This document shows positions 11,310-22,417 of a stretch of DNA of 64,000 bases, one piece after another. Position 1 is the first letter of the stretch; each line of letters opens with the position of its first letter. Position numbers and translations under genes: made by a program. Under the pieces are notes generated by a model, which saw only the letters and a list, made by a program, of their open reading frames with translations, made no database searches and was not told where the DNA came from. This stretch comes from Arthrobotrys musiformis (Eukaryota > Ascomycota > Orbiliomycetes > Orbiliales > Orbiliaceae). The stretch spans positions 4,092,001 through 4,156,000 of the forward strand of contig JAVHJL010000003.1 in the NCBI GenBank assembly GCA_036971715.1, read 5' to 3'.

Positions 11310-11891
11310 CTAGTTGAAACAATTCCTAGCCGACTGAGTAACCCAAACAGAAATCGACAATCCGTTGTCACCGTTGATGGTAGTTGTACCTCCAGCACAA
11401 GTAGAGCCAGTACAACAACCACCAATAACAGCCATAGCATCGCCCATATTCCTCACATAAATATTGGTATCCGCAAAAAGATAGTAATTCCCAGCACAGA
11501 CCCTGACCGTCCCCCAGGTCCAGGTAACACCCTTCAAACGGGCCAAGTATATCCAGTCCGTATGGGACCAGAAGCTGTTTTCAAAAGCCCAGTAGTCGCT
11601 AGTATTAAAGGTGTAGTAGTCTGGGTCATAGCAGGTAACGGACCGTTTGAAAAGACGTTCGATGTTTCTTTTGTTAGGGGATACAGCTTTTGACACCGGG
11701 ATATCGAAGGATTCAAGGTTCAATTCTTCCGCAGATGGTGTATTGGCGATCGCTGTGGTTTCAGGGGCACGTGCGAGATGAACGTTGAACTGCTGTGCAT
11801 TTATCTTGCTAGGTGCTGCGTCACTAACTGGAGCAGCGGAGACCGCTGAAAGGAGCAATCCGAAGAAGGCTACAATTGTAGATTGACGCAT
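11310..11891 (-). CDS. secreted cysteine-rich protein with Kex2-type propeptide, 193 aa
   Basis: The intact, intronless frame starts with MRQSTIVAFFGLLLSAVSAA, a classical signal peptide with likely cleavage near residues 19-20. It is followed by an Ala/Ser-rich prodomain of about 60 residues. Dibasic sites lie at K74-R75 and K82-R83. Cleavage after R83 would release a mature domain of about 110 residues starting SVTCYD. That domain has six cysteines (C87, C132, C159, C160, C165, C191), enough for three disulfides, is rich in Tyr and Trp, and has a GGCCTGSTC cluster. The layout is that of fungal secreted effector-like or antagonistic small proteins. The Cys spacing vaguely recalls Hce2-type domains, but I cannot confirm this. 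A TATA box lies about 190 bp upstream. Confidence 0.85.
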   Translation of the reverse strand: MRQSTIVAFFGLLLSAVSAAPVSDAAPSKINAQQFNVHLARAPETTAIANTPSAEELNLESFDIPVSKAVSPNKRNIERLFKRSVTCYDPDYYTFNTSDYWAFENSFWSHTDWIYLARLKGVTWTWGTVRVCAGNYYLFADTNIYVRNMGDAMAVIGGCCTGSTCAGGTTTINGDNGLSISVWVTQSARNCFN

Positions 11892-14719
11892 GATGAATTG
11901 TAGAAATAATGATATTGTTTGACAATTAATAGTATATCAAAAGAGGTAAGATTTTGATCGTAACGCGAAAACCAAGGTCCTTTTTCCTATATTTCGCAAT
12001 AGCTAGGTAGTGATGGAAGAGCTATGAGGAGTGGGATGTGGACTACTAAGGAACGGGAGCCCTCTCATGGAGAGCTTGCGCCTTTATATACTTCTATTTC
12101 CACTCAATCGATCAAGTGAATATGGTACACGTATGCGAGCATTTCAATATTTTATATTTTACTGTATAACTTAGTTTCAAGCTCAGGGGTACATCTCAAT
12201 GCCGTGTAACCGAACGCGGAGGGCTCAGTTCGCTTCAGCCATCTTAGCAGGTCTAAGCTACGCCAAGCCGCGCCGGGAAAGCCCCATGAAGCTTATATTT
12301 TCACTCGATATAGGTAGTCGCAGAGAGCGAGTGTGCTCATGCGCTGTTTCCCCTGTTCCCTTTAGTTTTAAAAATTCGATTCCCTGTCAGCTGTGGGTTG
12401 TACGTTGATATATATATGTGTTTACTCAACCTGCATTGAGGCGATGCAACACATTGGGTACCGGGTCGTATCGATAAACTTTTATTCCTTTGGCGAAAAG
12501 AGCGTTGTTTTCTTTTCCTATGCGCTACACGTGAGGAGCGTATAGGAATAGGTTTATTAAATGCACACGTAGATATAGCCTCTAACTGAGGCCGATTGGT
12601 GTCCCTGAGGTATGTATGAGGATGTAGGAGGTAAAAACTATGAAGAGCGTCTGTGCGCAACTTGTATAGTTTACTGCAGGGGCCGTAGGCAACGAAAAAG
12701 GCCATGCCGGCGATATATCCATTTTATAGAACCATACGAGCCGTCGAGGCAATTACCCTTGCATACGTCGGAACAGGGCCTCTTTCTGAGATCTTTATTT
12801 ACTGATCAATACAAAGTGGTTACGTCGAATACCTATTTCGAGTTCTTACTAGACTTCCAATAGCAGCTTTCCTAACGATACGTCTGCACAGGTACATAGT
12901 CCGATACGGTCCCTGACTAGACTTAGCGGGACGGCCTGTAGCCTCGCGACAATTTATCCAAAAAACAGGAAAATTTAGATAACCTGGACGAACATAGAAC
13001 GAAAGGCTCTGGGTTCATCATTCAAACTTTTGCAGTATCGATTGGGGCTTAGGTTGTCAGCGTGCCGTTGGAGATGGTTACCCTCTACGTGAATCGTGTT
13101 GTTGATGTTGGAGATTTAGTTTGCTGACATAAGCAATGACCGGATTCCATCCCGATATCGGGCCGACTATGCGGTCGGCTAGCCGAAGAAGCCGACGGAC
13201 AAAGAGACTGAGCTGAGCTGTGCAATCCAATGGCAAACACGGAGTAAATGGGATGAGGTTGATAGCATATCAAATGAGGGTTTTGGGCGGATATATTCTA
13301 TATTAGAGGTAGCTGCAAAGTTTATCGAAGGACGCTGGGCCATAGATAGGTTCGGAATTGCGTTCTAGGTACGTCTGGGGCATGTCAACATGTTGCAGCT
13401 TCCACTCGAATCCAGCGTTGGTCTTAAGCCTTCTATCGCGCAGCCTCGTCCTAAAACGTCCCCGTGATTAATTCTGTTGCAGAGCCTGGCTTCCGGTTAA
13501 TATACGGGCGCAGTTCGCTGGATACTGTAAAAATTTATATATCTAGATTCGGTATGATTGGGTCGAAAGCGGTGTTCATTAATTATTTTAATTTTGAGTT
13601 TTAAATCTTCCAGAGAATCGCGGATAGCGAACGTGGGTTTAAAGCTTTCGGCGGTGAACAATGATCTCCGCTTCAACGGGTGTTCAGTAATCGGTGGTTT
13701 GGTCAGTGGAAGGCGTTGCCAAGGGTAGTTAGTTTTCTCGTGGCGCTGTGCAACTGTGCATGTGGGTCGCAGCACCGGTTAAGCTAGCTTCGCCGAAGCC
13801 AATCCCGGTTGCCAGCTGGCCCTTGCCACTATCCAGTTCGAGAATATAATAGCTGTCGCTCAGACAGGGGAAAGCTTGTAGTCGGAATTGATTGGTTCTC
13901 CGCGCCGTAGAGTACGCTAGGTTTCGTCGCCCAGCATTCTCCCTGGTCTTCTTTGATGGACCGAGTCAGCTCTCAGTTACAGGTCCTAATCCGGGGTAAT
14001 GCTTGTAGAAGGTCTTTTATCAAACATCTTACATATGTCCCACTGATTCGAGGTTCGAGCGACCTCGCCCTGCGGGACGTATATGGTTTCTTCAATCGAC
14101 CCGGCTCGGGCAATTATCACACCGCTCTTCACTCGAATTGAATTCTTCATCAGTCTGTGCATGTGCACCCAAAGAAGTTTTAAAATTTAAAACGCCGGGA
14201 TATTTATGCGATATAATCAATAATTGCAGCAGAATGTACATGTTCTCACTGGCAGCTGTTTTCGAAAGGGTATATGACCTTAGCTAGCACCTAAAGCGCT
14301 GCAGGATGGCGAGAGGTTTCCATGGGCCCAGGGCTGAATGGCTAGGCGTTACTGTCTCTAGAAATGAATAGCTGAATTCATTAGTTGGCGGGATAGACTG
14401 AGAGCGAAACACACAGCAATTCTTCGGAGAAGGTATAGCTTCCAGCGTGGACAGGGGCGATCCAGTCTAATAGTCTAGTGCTAATTACTCTCGCGTCCTG
14501 AAAGCTGCGTAGGTTTTGAAAGCGAAGTACCAAAATCTAAAACAGTTATAGAATTGGAATTCGAGTATTCAGGCTGGCTAAGTACAATTTAGGATAGTGG
14601 CAACAGACTTGGAAACCACCCTTCGATCGCTCAGAAGTGTAAGTGCACCACAGAATAGAAGGACAATCTGACAAACACTTTAATAAATACAATACGGGGC
14701 CCCGTTATCGAGGTGTATC
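11892..14719. other. gene-free stretch upstream of secreted protein
   Basis: Apart from the TATA box there are only short overlapping frames on both strands (for example 12337-12705 and 13497-13775 on the minus strand) without domain or splice support. Confidence 0.5.
12081..12090 (-). promoter_or_regulatory. TATA box of the secreted cysteine-rich gene
   Basis: The minus strand reads TATATAAAGG about 190 nt upstream of the ATG at 11891. It lies in an otherwise ordinary upstream region. Confidence 0.55.
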
Positions 14720-16054
14720 CTACTCGTTGATATTTTGAAGGAGGCGCTCGTACTGCCCCTCATCCCCCTTCTCTACAATATTCAACCACCGCTCAATCTT
14801 CTTAACAGCAAACTCGTTGTCGCAATTTGAGACAGCATAGTCGAAATCACGAATTCTCCCGGAAGCTTGATATACATCGACCCAGTCGGAATCCTGGATT
14901 TCCATCCACTCCAAAAAGCGTCGGCCTAAAACTGTCAACTCCCATTCCCGGAGGTGGTGGAAGTATAGTTCGTTTGGCGAGCCATCTTGATTTATATGAT
15001 AAGCTCTCCGGATTGGTTGTGCGATCCGGATTGGATTGTAACCGAGGAAACAGGGAAGTTGACAGGATTTCCAGGCTGGTAGGACAGAGACGCATTCCCA
15101 GTCTACAATCCCGGTCAGATCGCCGGTATCAGGGTCGACGAGGAGGTTGCCGGCATTGATATCGTCGTGGTGGAGCACAAATTTCTCATTGGCAGGCACG
15201 AACTGAGGAATTTGGTTCAGGAGGCGTTGGGCAACAGATTTAAATCTTACGGCGTCTGCTTTGTCGTCCTCATCGGCCACTTCGGATTCAAGTACCTGGT
15301 TGCATTCAAAATCCACCAGCTGAAGCCGGGAGGTGAACCATTCCGCGGATGAGGCGAAAGGGCCCCTGTTGACTGGTTGTGAGAGTCGCTGATTCCAGAA
15401 GAAAGTCATGGAAACAATTCTATCGACTGAAAATTTTGACGGCTTCGGCGATTTTTCCATGCCCGGCGCATTCTCGTACCCGCCACATTCAAAAACGTTG
15501 CCGATAGATGAAAACTGCAATGAATCGCAGGTATAAATCTCGTGTACCTTCTCGGCGACCATTTCAACGAGGTTTAGTTTCTTCTTCATACTCATATCCC
15601 AGGAATCTGTTAGCGTTTTGCCGGGGACCTTTGTCATAAGTATCCACTCCAGGCCGAGACGATTATCTCCGGGAGGTGCATCCGCAGCACCTGCGTAGTG
15701 AGCCATAGCCCGAGGTGCCGGTAAAGAAGTCGAGGACTCCAACAGCTTGAGCGTGGCGACTTCGCTGGCTGTTTTATAGTGCGGATCTACTGGTAGAGTA
15801 ACCCGTAGAATCCAACTGCTATTGCGGTATTCCATCAGGTACAATTTGTTGAAAGCGCCGCCTCCGAGGAAAGCTGCTTTGGGAAGATCCTGTGGGTTAT
15901 CTCCCCCGTCTCGCAATATTTCCCGGATCTTAGAGTGCATCAAATCGGTGACGACATCTATCTTAGGCTCGACCCTCCAGACCGGCCGCGACGTAAAGGG
16001 CCCAGCCTGCCATTCCATAACATCCGAAGATGTGGGAACCGTGCCTGTAGCCAT
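14720..16054 (-). CDS. aminoglycoside phosphotransferase-like (APH fold) kinase, 444 aa
   Basis: This single-exon, full-length protein belongs to the fungal APH/choline-kinase-like family, which transfers phosphate from ATP to small molecules. The N-lobe begins near residue 50 with a Gly-rich turn (FLGGGAFNKLYLM), followed by WILRVTLP carrying the expected ATP-lobe strand. The catalytic (Brenner) motif HHDDINAGNLLVD at residues 295-307 supplies H296, D298 and N303. The metal-binding DWE follows in GIVDWECVSV. Fungal members often act as uncharacterised kinases rather than drug-resistance enzymes, so the substrate is unknown. There is no signal peptide, so it is probably cytosolic. It is the only gene between 11.9 and 18 kb. 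Confidence 0.88.
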   Translation of the reverse strand: MATGTVPTSSDVMEWQAGPFTSRPVWRVEPKIDVVTDLMHSKIREILRDGGDNPQDLPKAAFLGGGAFNKLYLMEYRNSSWILRVTLPVDPHYKTASEVATLKLLESSTSLPAPRAMAHYAGAADAPPGDNRLGLEWILMTKVPGKTLTDSWDMSMKKKLNLVEMVAEKVHEIYTCDSLQFSSIGNVFECGGYENAPGMEKSPKPSKFSVDRIVSMTFFWNQRLSQPVNRGPFASSAEWFTSRLQLVDFECNQVLESEVADEDDKADAVRFKSVAQRLLNQIPQFVPANEKFVLHHDDINAGNLLVDPDTGDLTGIVDWECVSVLPAWKSCQLPCFLGYNPIRIAQPIRRAYHINQDGSPNELYFHHLREWELTVLGRRFLEWMEIQDSDWVDVYQASGRIRDFDYAVSNCDNEFAVKKIERWLNIVEKGDEGQYERLLQNINE

Positions 16055-18004
16055 GACTTTTGCAAGCCGGCTTTTAAAGCGGGTTTCGTGTATTAAGCTT
16101 TTTGTGAATAATAGGCTTTACTAACAGTGCCCCCTTGAGCCTTAGTGCGTCTGAGTTGTGGATTATATTGTCTGTGAGGCTGTGGGGCTTGGAAGTTGTG
16201 TAATCAAGAGATTTATTGTCGCTTGCAGAGATTAAGATGATTGGGGTTCAAGGTGATGGAAATGAAAGGTCACTTCGGGGGAGGGGGCTTAAATACTCGA
16301 GTCGTAAACCAAAAGGAGAGTGCATCTATGAATCATCTTTTCTTCACCTATTACTTGCTGCGCAGGACTTCCGGTAAGAATATCTATCTCATACTAGTCA
16401 TGGTGCATCGACATGCGAGAGTTATTTCCATTATTTGTTAAGAGTATCAGTGCTAGACGCTAGTTTAAGATCGCCCAAGTCTAGCTGGATTAAAGGACGA
16501 TCGCGGTGCTACCCGTTGTAGAAAGATGTGTTCACTGCCCTGACCCTTAATCGCTTGGCACCAAAGCATTTAATAATATTTGCAGCAAACCACTATTGCG
16601 AGGATAGAATCTCCCGAACCTATGCCAACATGGACAAGACTAGTCGCTGTGCATATTTAATTAATTAAACGAGAAATTTGTGCCGCGAAGAATATTGATA
16701 GCTAGTCTCGGGATGGACCTTCCTGGTGTTTTGATTGATAGCCATTCTATCTTATAGATCGCTATTTGGTTCCAAACATGAGCACAGCTTGCGAGAGGGT
16801 GGGTTGACTCTAAATAAAACACGCAATGGGCTCAGACACCATCCGAAGTATCTATGTATTCATGGAGGTCTGGACATAAATCCCGGCACTTACGATGTCT
16901 TGTTCCCGGCTATAAAGCTATTTATATAGGTACACAACGCCTAAAGCAAGTCCTCGGAATTTGAACTTTCAACTTTCGCCTGGCTTTCCTTATATTTTAC
17001 TACTAAATATTCTGGTTCCTCTGTCTCGTAGATTTCCCATGAAAGAAAATTTGGCACCAGCTGATCAGCTGAGGTTCAATGGACTGAGCATTTCGTACTT
17101 ATAGAAATAGCATTAACCCCCGGTCAGTTTCCAAGCAGCATACCCAAGGCACCCCAGTATTTAGATGGTTACATGTGCGGGGTGTTTTTTTGAGTATCCA
17201 GACGATAAGAAACTTCGCAATTTGGGAACGAGAATCTAGTCTCGAGTCCAGACGAGAATCCTTTATCCACCTAAAGCAATTGGATGCAGAGGTACTATGA
17301 TCATATGAGCCTCGAATGTAAGGCCCTACGATCAAAATATATAGAACCAAGGGCTATAATCAGGAAGTAAATCACATTTGGGCTCATTTTAAGGCACCGG
17401 TGCGGTTTGTTTGGGATCAGCTACAAGATTTGATATAAGTCTAGACACCTCTGACGTTATTGGTACCCACCGGACTTTCTTGCGTAGGTATGGTGCTGCA
17501 GTATTATATTCCGATGCTGCGCTGCTACGTGGGATCAGACGTGCAGCAAGCTTTGGAGAGTATATTGTAGGCTGATATACGGGATCCCGGCTACCTAGCC
17601 TAATAGGTCGGGCGAAAGGGCCGTGGATGCTTGGACATTGTCATGTTAAAATACTTCACCCCTACCCTATGAACCGAAAACCAATAGTAAATTTGGGCCT
17701 TGTACGCATGGCTACAGAAGCATTTTCTGTTTTGGAGAAATAAACTTGATTTTTATAAAGCTAGATAATACCTAATTAATCGTTTGGTATGAATGGCGGT
17801 ATAAGACCTAAGCCTTCCTAGCATCAACCTATGCGCTTATGCAGTACTTTAATATCAAAAGTTCGAAACACAAAAAAACCAAGAGCGAGATCGCTGCATT
17901 CACCGAAATAATGGACTGCACTTGCTATTTCAACCCAGCTTCTTCATTGGTAATGGTCGACATTTAGGGCCGAAGTGCCACGAAAATGAGAACCCGGGTG
18001 GCTT
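16055..18004. other. gene-free AT-rich stretch
   Basis: There are only short frames. One TCGTAAACCA motif copy occurs at 16302-16311. No gene or RNA is recognised. Confidence 0.5.
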
Positions 18005-19292
18005 TTATGAATCCTCGATAGTGAGCTGCGAGATCAAATCCTCAGGATCGCAGTCGACAGCGGCGGTAATGGTGGTGGTATATGCCGGTGGAGAGTAGAC
18101 CCATTTCACAATCGTATCGATGTTCCAAAAGTTACTCGGGTATTCAAACTCTTTGCCTTCATTCCGAGGGTCCTCGTCGTGCTGACAAGGGCTTCCCGTT
18201 TTTTTCGACGGGAGCGCTTCAACAAGCTCATTATGCGCTAGATCGGGATACCAAAGCTTTACGACCATTAATTTAAAGCGATAAATGACTTCGTGGTGGT
18301 TGAAAAAGTTGTTGAGGTCGTCTTGCGTTTCGACAAGGTGGTCTAGATATGGCGTAGCTTGCCTAAGCCTATCGTCCAAGGGGCATTCCAAGATTTTTTT
18401 CACCCCATCAAGACCTTTATCTATCAATATGAGGTTGGGAATTCCGACAGCCAGATCTATAGAAAGCATGGGAGACACAATTAGGTAGCTATTCAATGTC
18501 TTAAGGGGGGTTCGTGCAACTCATGCAATAGGAGTTTTTAGACTTACATCGATGGAAGCAGCCTGACAACTGCGCTAACTTTTCTCGCTCATCCTCACTC
18601 CTTTGCCCGGCAACTAAAGGGCCGAGATTTCCAAGTTCACTGATGAGAAAGTCGTATACCATAGCCAACGTCCGCACGTGCACAAAGAATCCGGAATGCC
18701 CGTGTTGCCGGCCAAATGTAGCGTATCTGTCGACTATGGCCCAGTCGATCAGGCCTTCAATATTCCATCGCTTGGTTGGCTTCCAGGTAGCTTCAAACCA
18801 AAGCCACAAAACGCAGAATGCGTCATCTATCCGGGAAATCTCAGCATAGCTTGGGATTTCCGTGGATCCTTTGGGCTTCGCTTGAAGGAATCTACGCGTA
18901 AACCAGCGAATAGTCTTGCGAAAAGCGCCAATTTCTGAAAGGTTGCGACCCCTTTCGACATCGATCATGAATTCATTCAGATCCATGAACTATGCAATGT
19001 ATTAGCCTTATTTCGGAGCTTGTGGGGTCCTCAAACGGGGCTTACGTACTTCTTCTTCCGTTTTAGAAGCTTTAAGAGTTCTAATATTTGCGAGAGAAAT
19101 CAACTCCGTTGTAGGGTTATCTGTACCCTGGTTGTAGAAAACTCTATCTTCGAGATATGGCCAATAAGTTTGATTTTTCATGGCACGGAGTGAGCGGCAG
19201 GTGCTTGTGATCGAAATAAGATCGACAGGTGAGTTCAGGAATTCCAAAATTGAAATTTTCAATTCTGGGGGTAATTCTTGAAAACAAGCCAT
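18005..19292 (-). CDS. F-box protein, three exons, 378 aa
   Basis: The exons are complement(18005..18456, 18548..18989, 19050..19292). The introns are 60 nt (GTACGT...ATAG, branch GCTAAT) and 91 nt (GTAAGT...CTATAG), and the phases fit. The N-terminus carries an F-box (residues about 5-40: ELPPELKISILEFL, then LISITSTCRSLR). F-boxes dock to Skp1 in SCF ubiquitin ligases. The remaining 330 residues are a helical, Trp-rich region without repeats that I can name, typical of the large fungal F-box family with unknown substrates. The C-terminus is acidic. A TATA-like CTTTATA on the plus strand lies about 100 nt upstream. Family assignment rests on the F-box alone. Confidence 0.8.
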
Positions 19293-19394
19293 TTTGAGGG
19301 AACGAGTGAAGTTGTGGAATAAAATAAGTCACTTGTAGACACGGTGCTATAAACGAGAGCGAATGGAAATTGGCGTGAATATCCGGCTTCAAAA

Positions 19395-19401
19395 CTTTAT
19401 A
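19395..19401 (-). promoter_or_regulatory. TATA-like box of the F-box gene
   Basis: The minus strand reads TATAAAG about 100 nt upstream of the ATG at 19292. Confidence 0.4.
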
Positions 19402-20844
19402 GACGCTTTGACCGATTGATTAAAGGTTATAAGGCGCGCAAAAGCTGGTTTTATCAAGTAAAGTAAACGGAAGACGAAGAACGCCAGAGGCTTTGCAACG
19501 GGGCAGCTAGCTTAAATAGCCATCTACCTATGACTCTTCCTTTTGATATTTTGTCAATCGATGAGAGTGTATTCGAATATCATCTCTATCTTTAAAGATC
19601 TTTTTCCTTCTAATCTGTTGAGACGATTAAAAATCGTGGTGTCATAGAGTTAAACCGCCGCTTACTTGCAGTATGTACCTGAGATCTTCTGCTGATCCGA
19701 GGTAATACCCCAAAAGATCGCCCAGATGCAATCAGGTGTCTCATCTGTTCCTCATTCATTCCCAGTAGTCACAAAGTGGCTAGACTGGTGGCCTGAAATA
19801 TACCTGTATCTTCGATCGTGCCTATCAGGTTCAGAGTCCTATTTACGCTTGCAACATCGGCCTGATCGATCCGAGTATTACTTTAGTTACGTTACGTTCT
19901 CCTGGTCGCGGGTCAAGTAGTTAATGGCGAAATCTTCAACCGTTCGGCGTCCTGTTTATATAGCCCCCCAAAATGCCCATATTATATATACAGCCAACAA
20001 ATACTAGAATTGCTGAACGGACCCACACAAGAAGGTTCGCCGAGACCAATAGATTCAAATATTTTGGACCGACTTTTAAAACTTTTATGCAGAATTGTTG
20101 CGCAGATTGGTAAAACTCGTAGCACCAATACCAACCATATTAATAATATCTGACTAGTGTTCCGGGACGATTGGCTTCGACCTTCTGAAATTTAACAGAG
20201 TTTTGCAAATTGCACGCTACCAAATATAGAGACATACCCTCTTCTTCAGGTAAGAAAGGGTAACAAATCACAAGCAGGTAGTTGCATGTTTATGCATTCA
20301 CTATGAGAAGCACTCCATAAATAATTACAAATTAATCCAGTATCCAAGCTACGGTTGGTTGTTCTGTTGTTCTATTGTAGGTATCCTTTCCTTCAGTGAT
20401 ATAACGCAAAAAAGGTTAGGCGCGAGAATTGGATTTCCTATCTTCCGATATTTCTATCGATTCCACGGACTGTTGATATTCAGGAGAATTGCATGATTTC
20501 GATTTCGAATATTTAATTTGACTAGTTCTTGAAGTATGGTAAGCTCGAATGTCGGAATTTTGAAGATAGTTGAAACGACGGCAGGGAGAGTAGAAGCCGG
20601 CGTCGATCAATGCTCAATTCCTTTTTTTCTGATATATGCTCTAGGATCAAAGTTGATCGCTATGCATGATGATCAAACAGATACAAATTACAAAATAATA
20701 AGATATATCTGGAAGTCGCCGTATAAAAGAGCTTTGCCCCGAAAGGAAACGCTTCCCTCCTTTCCTTTCTTTCCCGCCTCGAGCCAAAGGACGAAAAAAA
20801 GAGTCACTGAGCGACGGTGGGTTTTGCCCCATCATAGCAATAAA

Positions 20845-21045
20845 ATGACACAATACTACATCAGATGGCCAAAAAACGAAGCGGATGAAGAGAATTCTGA
20901 CGCTCCTGGTATTGCTGCGAATGAAGGCATTCCTGACGCGCTACCAGTGCCAGAATACCCTCGCCACGTGTTTGGCCAATTCTGTCAGCATATATTTAGT
21001 CAAATCTACCTATATCTGGTGTGGTACCCCGGCGGCCATAGTTGA
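20845..21045 (+). CDS. doubtful small ORF, 66 aa
   Basis: An ATG in AAAATGACA context follows a pyrimidine-rich leader and opens a frame starting MTQYYIRWPKNEADEE with an acidic Ala/Pro-rich middle. The frame stays open upstream to an ATG at 20536, so the true start is unclear. The C-terminal part (QIYLYLVWYPGG) may be intron sequence. No family is recognised. It could be a broken gene or a first exon. Confidence 0.22.
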   Translation: MTQYYIRWPKNEADEENSDAPGIAANEGIPDALPVPEYPRHVFGQFCQHIFSQIYLYLVWYPGGHS

Positions 21046-21430
21046 GGCATTCAGATACCACTCCGAGATAGTGATATAGCAAGCAATATGATGTCCGGGG
21101 AAGGGCCGCGAGTCTCGTGAATTAAGACCAACTTGAAAGCCTTGATCAAATGATTGTTGCGCCCAGATTTATAAAATAGGCTACATAACGGCGGTTTCAA
21201 GGTTGAACCAAGACTGGGCATGAAGAGTGCGGTGAAATAGGATTTGAAATTAACTTACCTACATAAGGTGCGTTGTTGCAAGTGGGAGAGGGCACCGCTG
21301 AGGAGGGGGAATCGGCCCTTTTACGTGTTTCAGTGTCGCAGAACAGCGTTCTCGAACGCCGGAAGCTAGCTAAAGCCTCAATACCGCTTAGTTTCGACAC
21401 TAATACCGCTGAATTACCGTAGATCGCCAC

Positions 21431-21450
21431 AACTTGTCTCGTAAACCAGA
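21431..21450 (+). repeat. copy of the TCTCGTAAACCA dispersed element
   Basis: This 20-nt segment matches the 4348-4367 copy with one mismatch in AACTGGTCTCGTAAACCAGA. Confidence 0.6.
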
Positions 21451-21905
21451 GCTGGCCGAAGGCCACAACTGCTGCTATTAACTCCTCGTGGTACCCAAGC
21501 ACCCAAACTCCCCGCATACAATATATCAATTATTTCATTTCCGAACACTTCCAAGCCTAGACCGAGGTCATACCCAAGAATATGTTGTAGTTTTGATATC
21601 AGTATGTCGCATATGTTTCTCGAAGAAGCCTATAGTTATATTTGCACCTAACCTAGACAGGGCCGCGGTGACAGACTAGTTTGGGACACATAGATGAAGT
21701 CTGACATCTGAAATTCTGCAACAATGCAGGCCAAGGACGCAAAAATTATTTAGCCAACCGTCTTCTATCGCATTTCTTTGGGACATGAGCAAGCTTTAGT
21801 TTATATATATAGATTAGTCCCTTTACATTCGTTGATTGGTAGCCCCAGGACTGAATCGTTAGCGGTACGCATACAACTCCAAAATATTTAAATGCGCAGC
21901 TTCGA

Positions 21906-21940
21906 CTGGTCTCGTAAACCATGCACAGCACAAGTCCCCA
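21906..21940 (+). repeat. copy of the CTGGTCTCGTAAACCA dispersed element
   Basis: Sixteen bases are identical to the 4349 copy. Similarity then continues through CACAGCAC and CCCA, with mainly transition differences. Confidence 0.6.
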
Positions 21941-22417
21941 CCCCGATATGGACAATATGCGATGCGGCAACAACAGCGGCAGATTTAATATTTTCTAGAC
22001 GTCGACTACAAGTAAGCTTGCAAATTCCTCTCATATAATTATACATATACCGGCATTTAAGCAGGCGTGGACCACGTTTGCAATCCAAGACTCTACCGGG
22101 GCTACAGCTTCGACATGGGAGCCTCGATTTGTATGTCGGTACAGATTTCGTATGATGTCTAGTCTTTCACAAAATTACCATATGCTGGATTCCGAAGCGG
22201 GTAGATAAATCCGGGTTATAGAATTCAAGTTCAATTTGATATATAGCAATTTCTAATCAACACACTATGCTGACTTCCGCGCCCTACGTCCCCCCCGACT
22301 CGTAATACACCCACCAGCTACGTCCCCAAAATCTGCAACACCATATCCTGCAACCCAACCGCCCCGACAATCGCCCTTATAATATCTATATCCCCTACCA
22401 CGCTATGGTGGTTCGTT

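Larger units (their letters stand above)
19293..22417. other. mostly gene-free stretch with motif copies
   Basis: This stretch holds two copies of the TCTCGTAAACCA element (21431-21450 and 21906-21921) and one doubtful small plus-strand frame (20845-21045). Everything else is short frames. Confidence 0.45.

Noticed and set aside
11205..11693. Plus-strand ORF of 162 codons
   Set aside because: It is the antisense shadow of the secreted cysteine-rich gene, and its composition is not protein-like.
14041..14070. GGTTCGAGC, resembling a tRNA T-arm
   Set aside because: No matching acceptor, D and anticodon arms could be folded around it. Similar GGTTCGA strings at 4009 and 4256 also fail.
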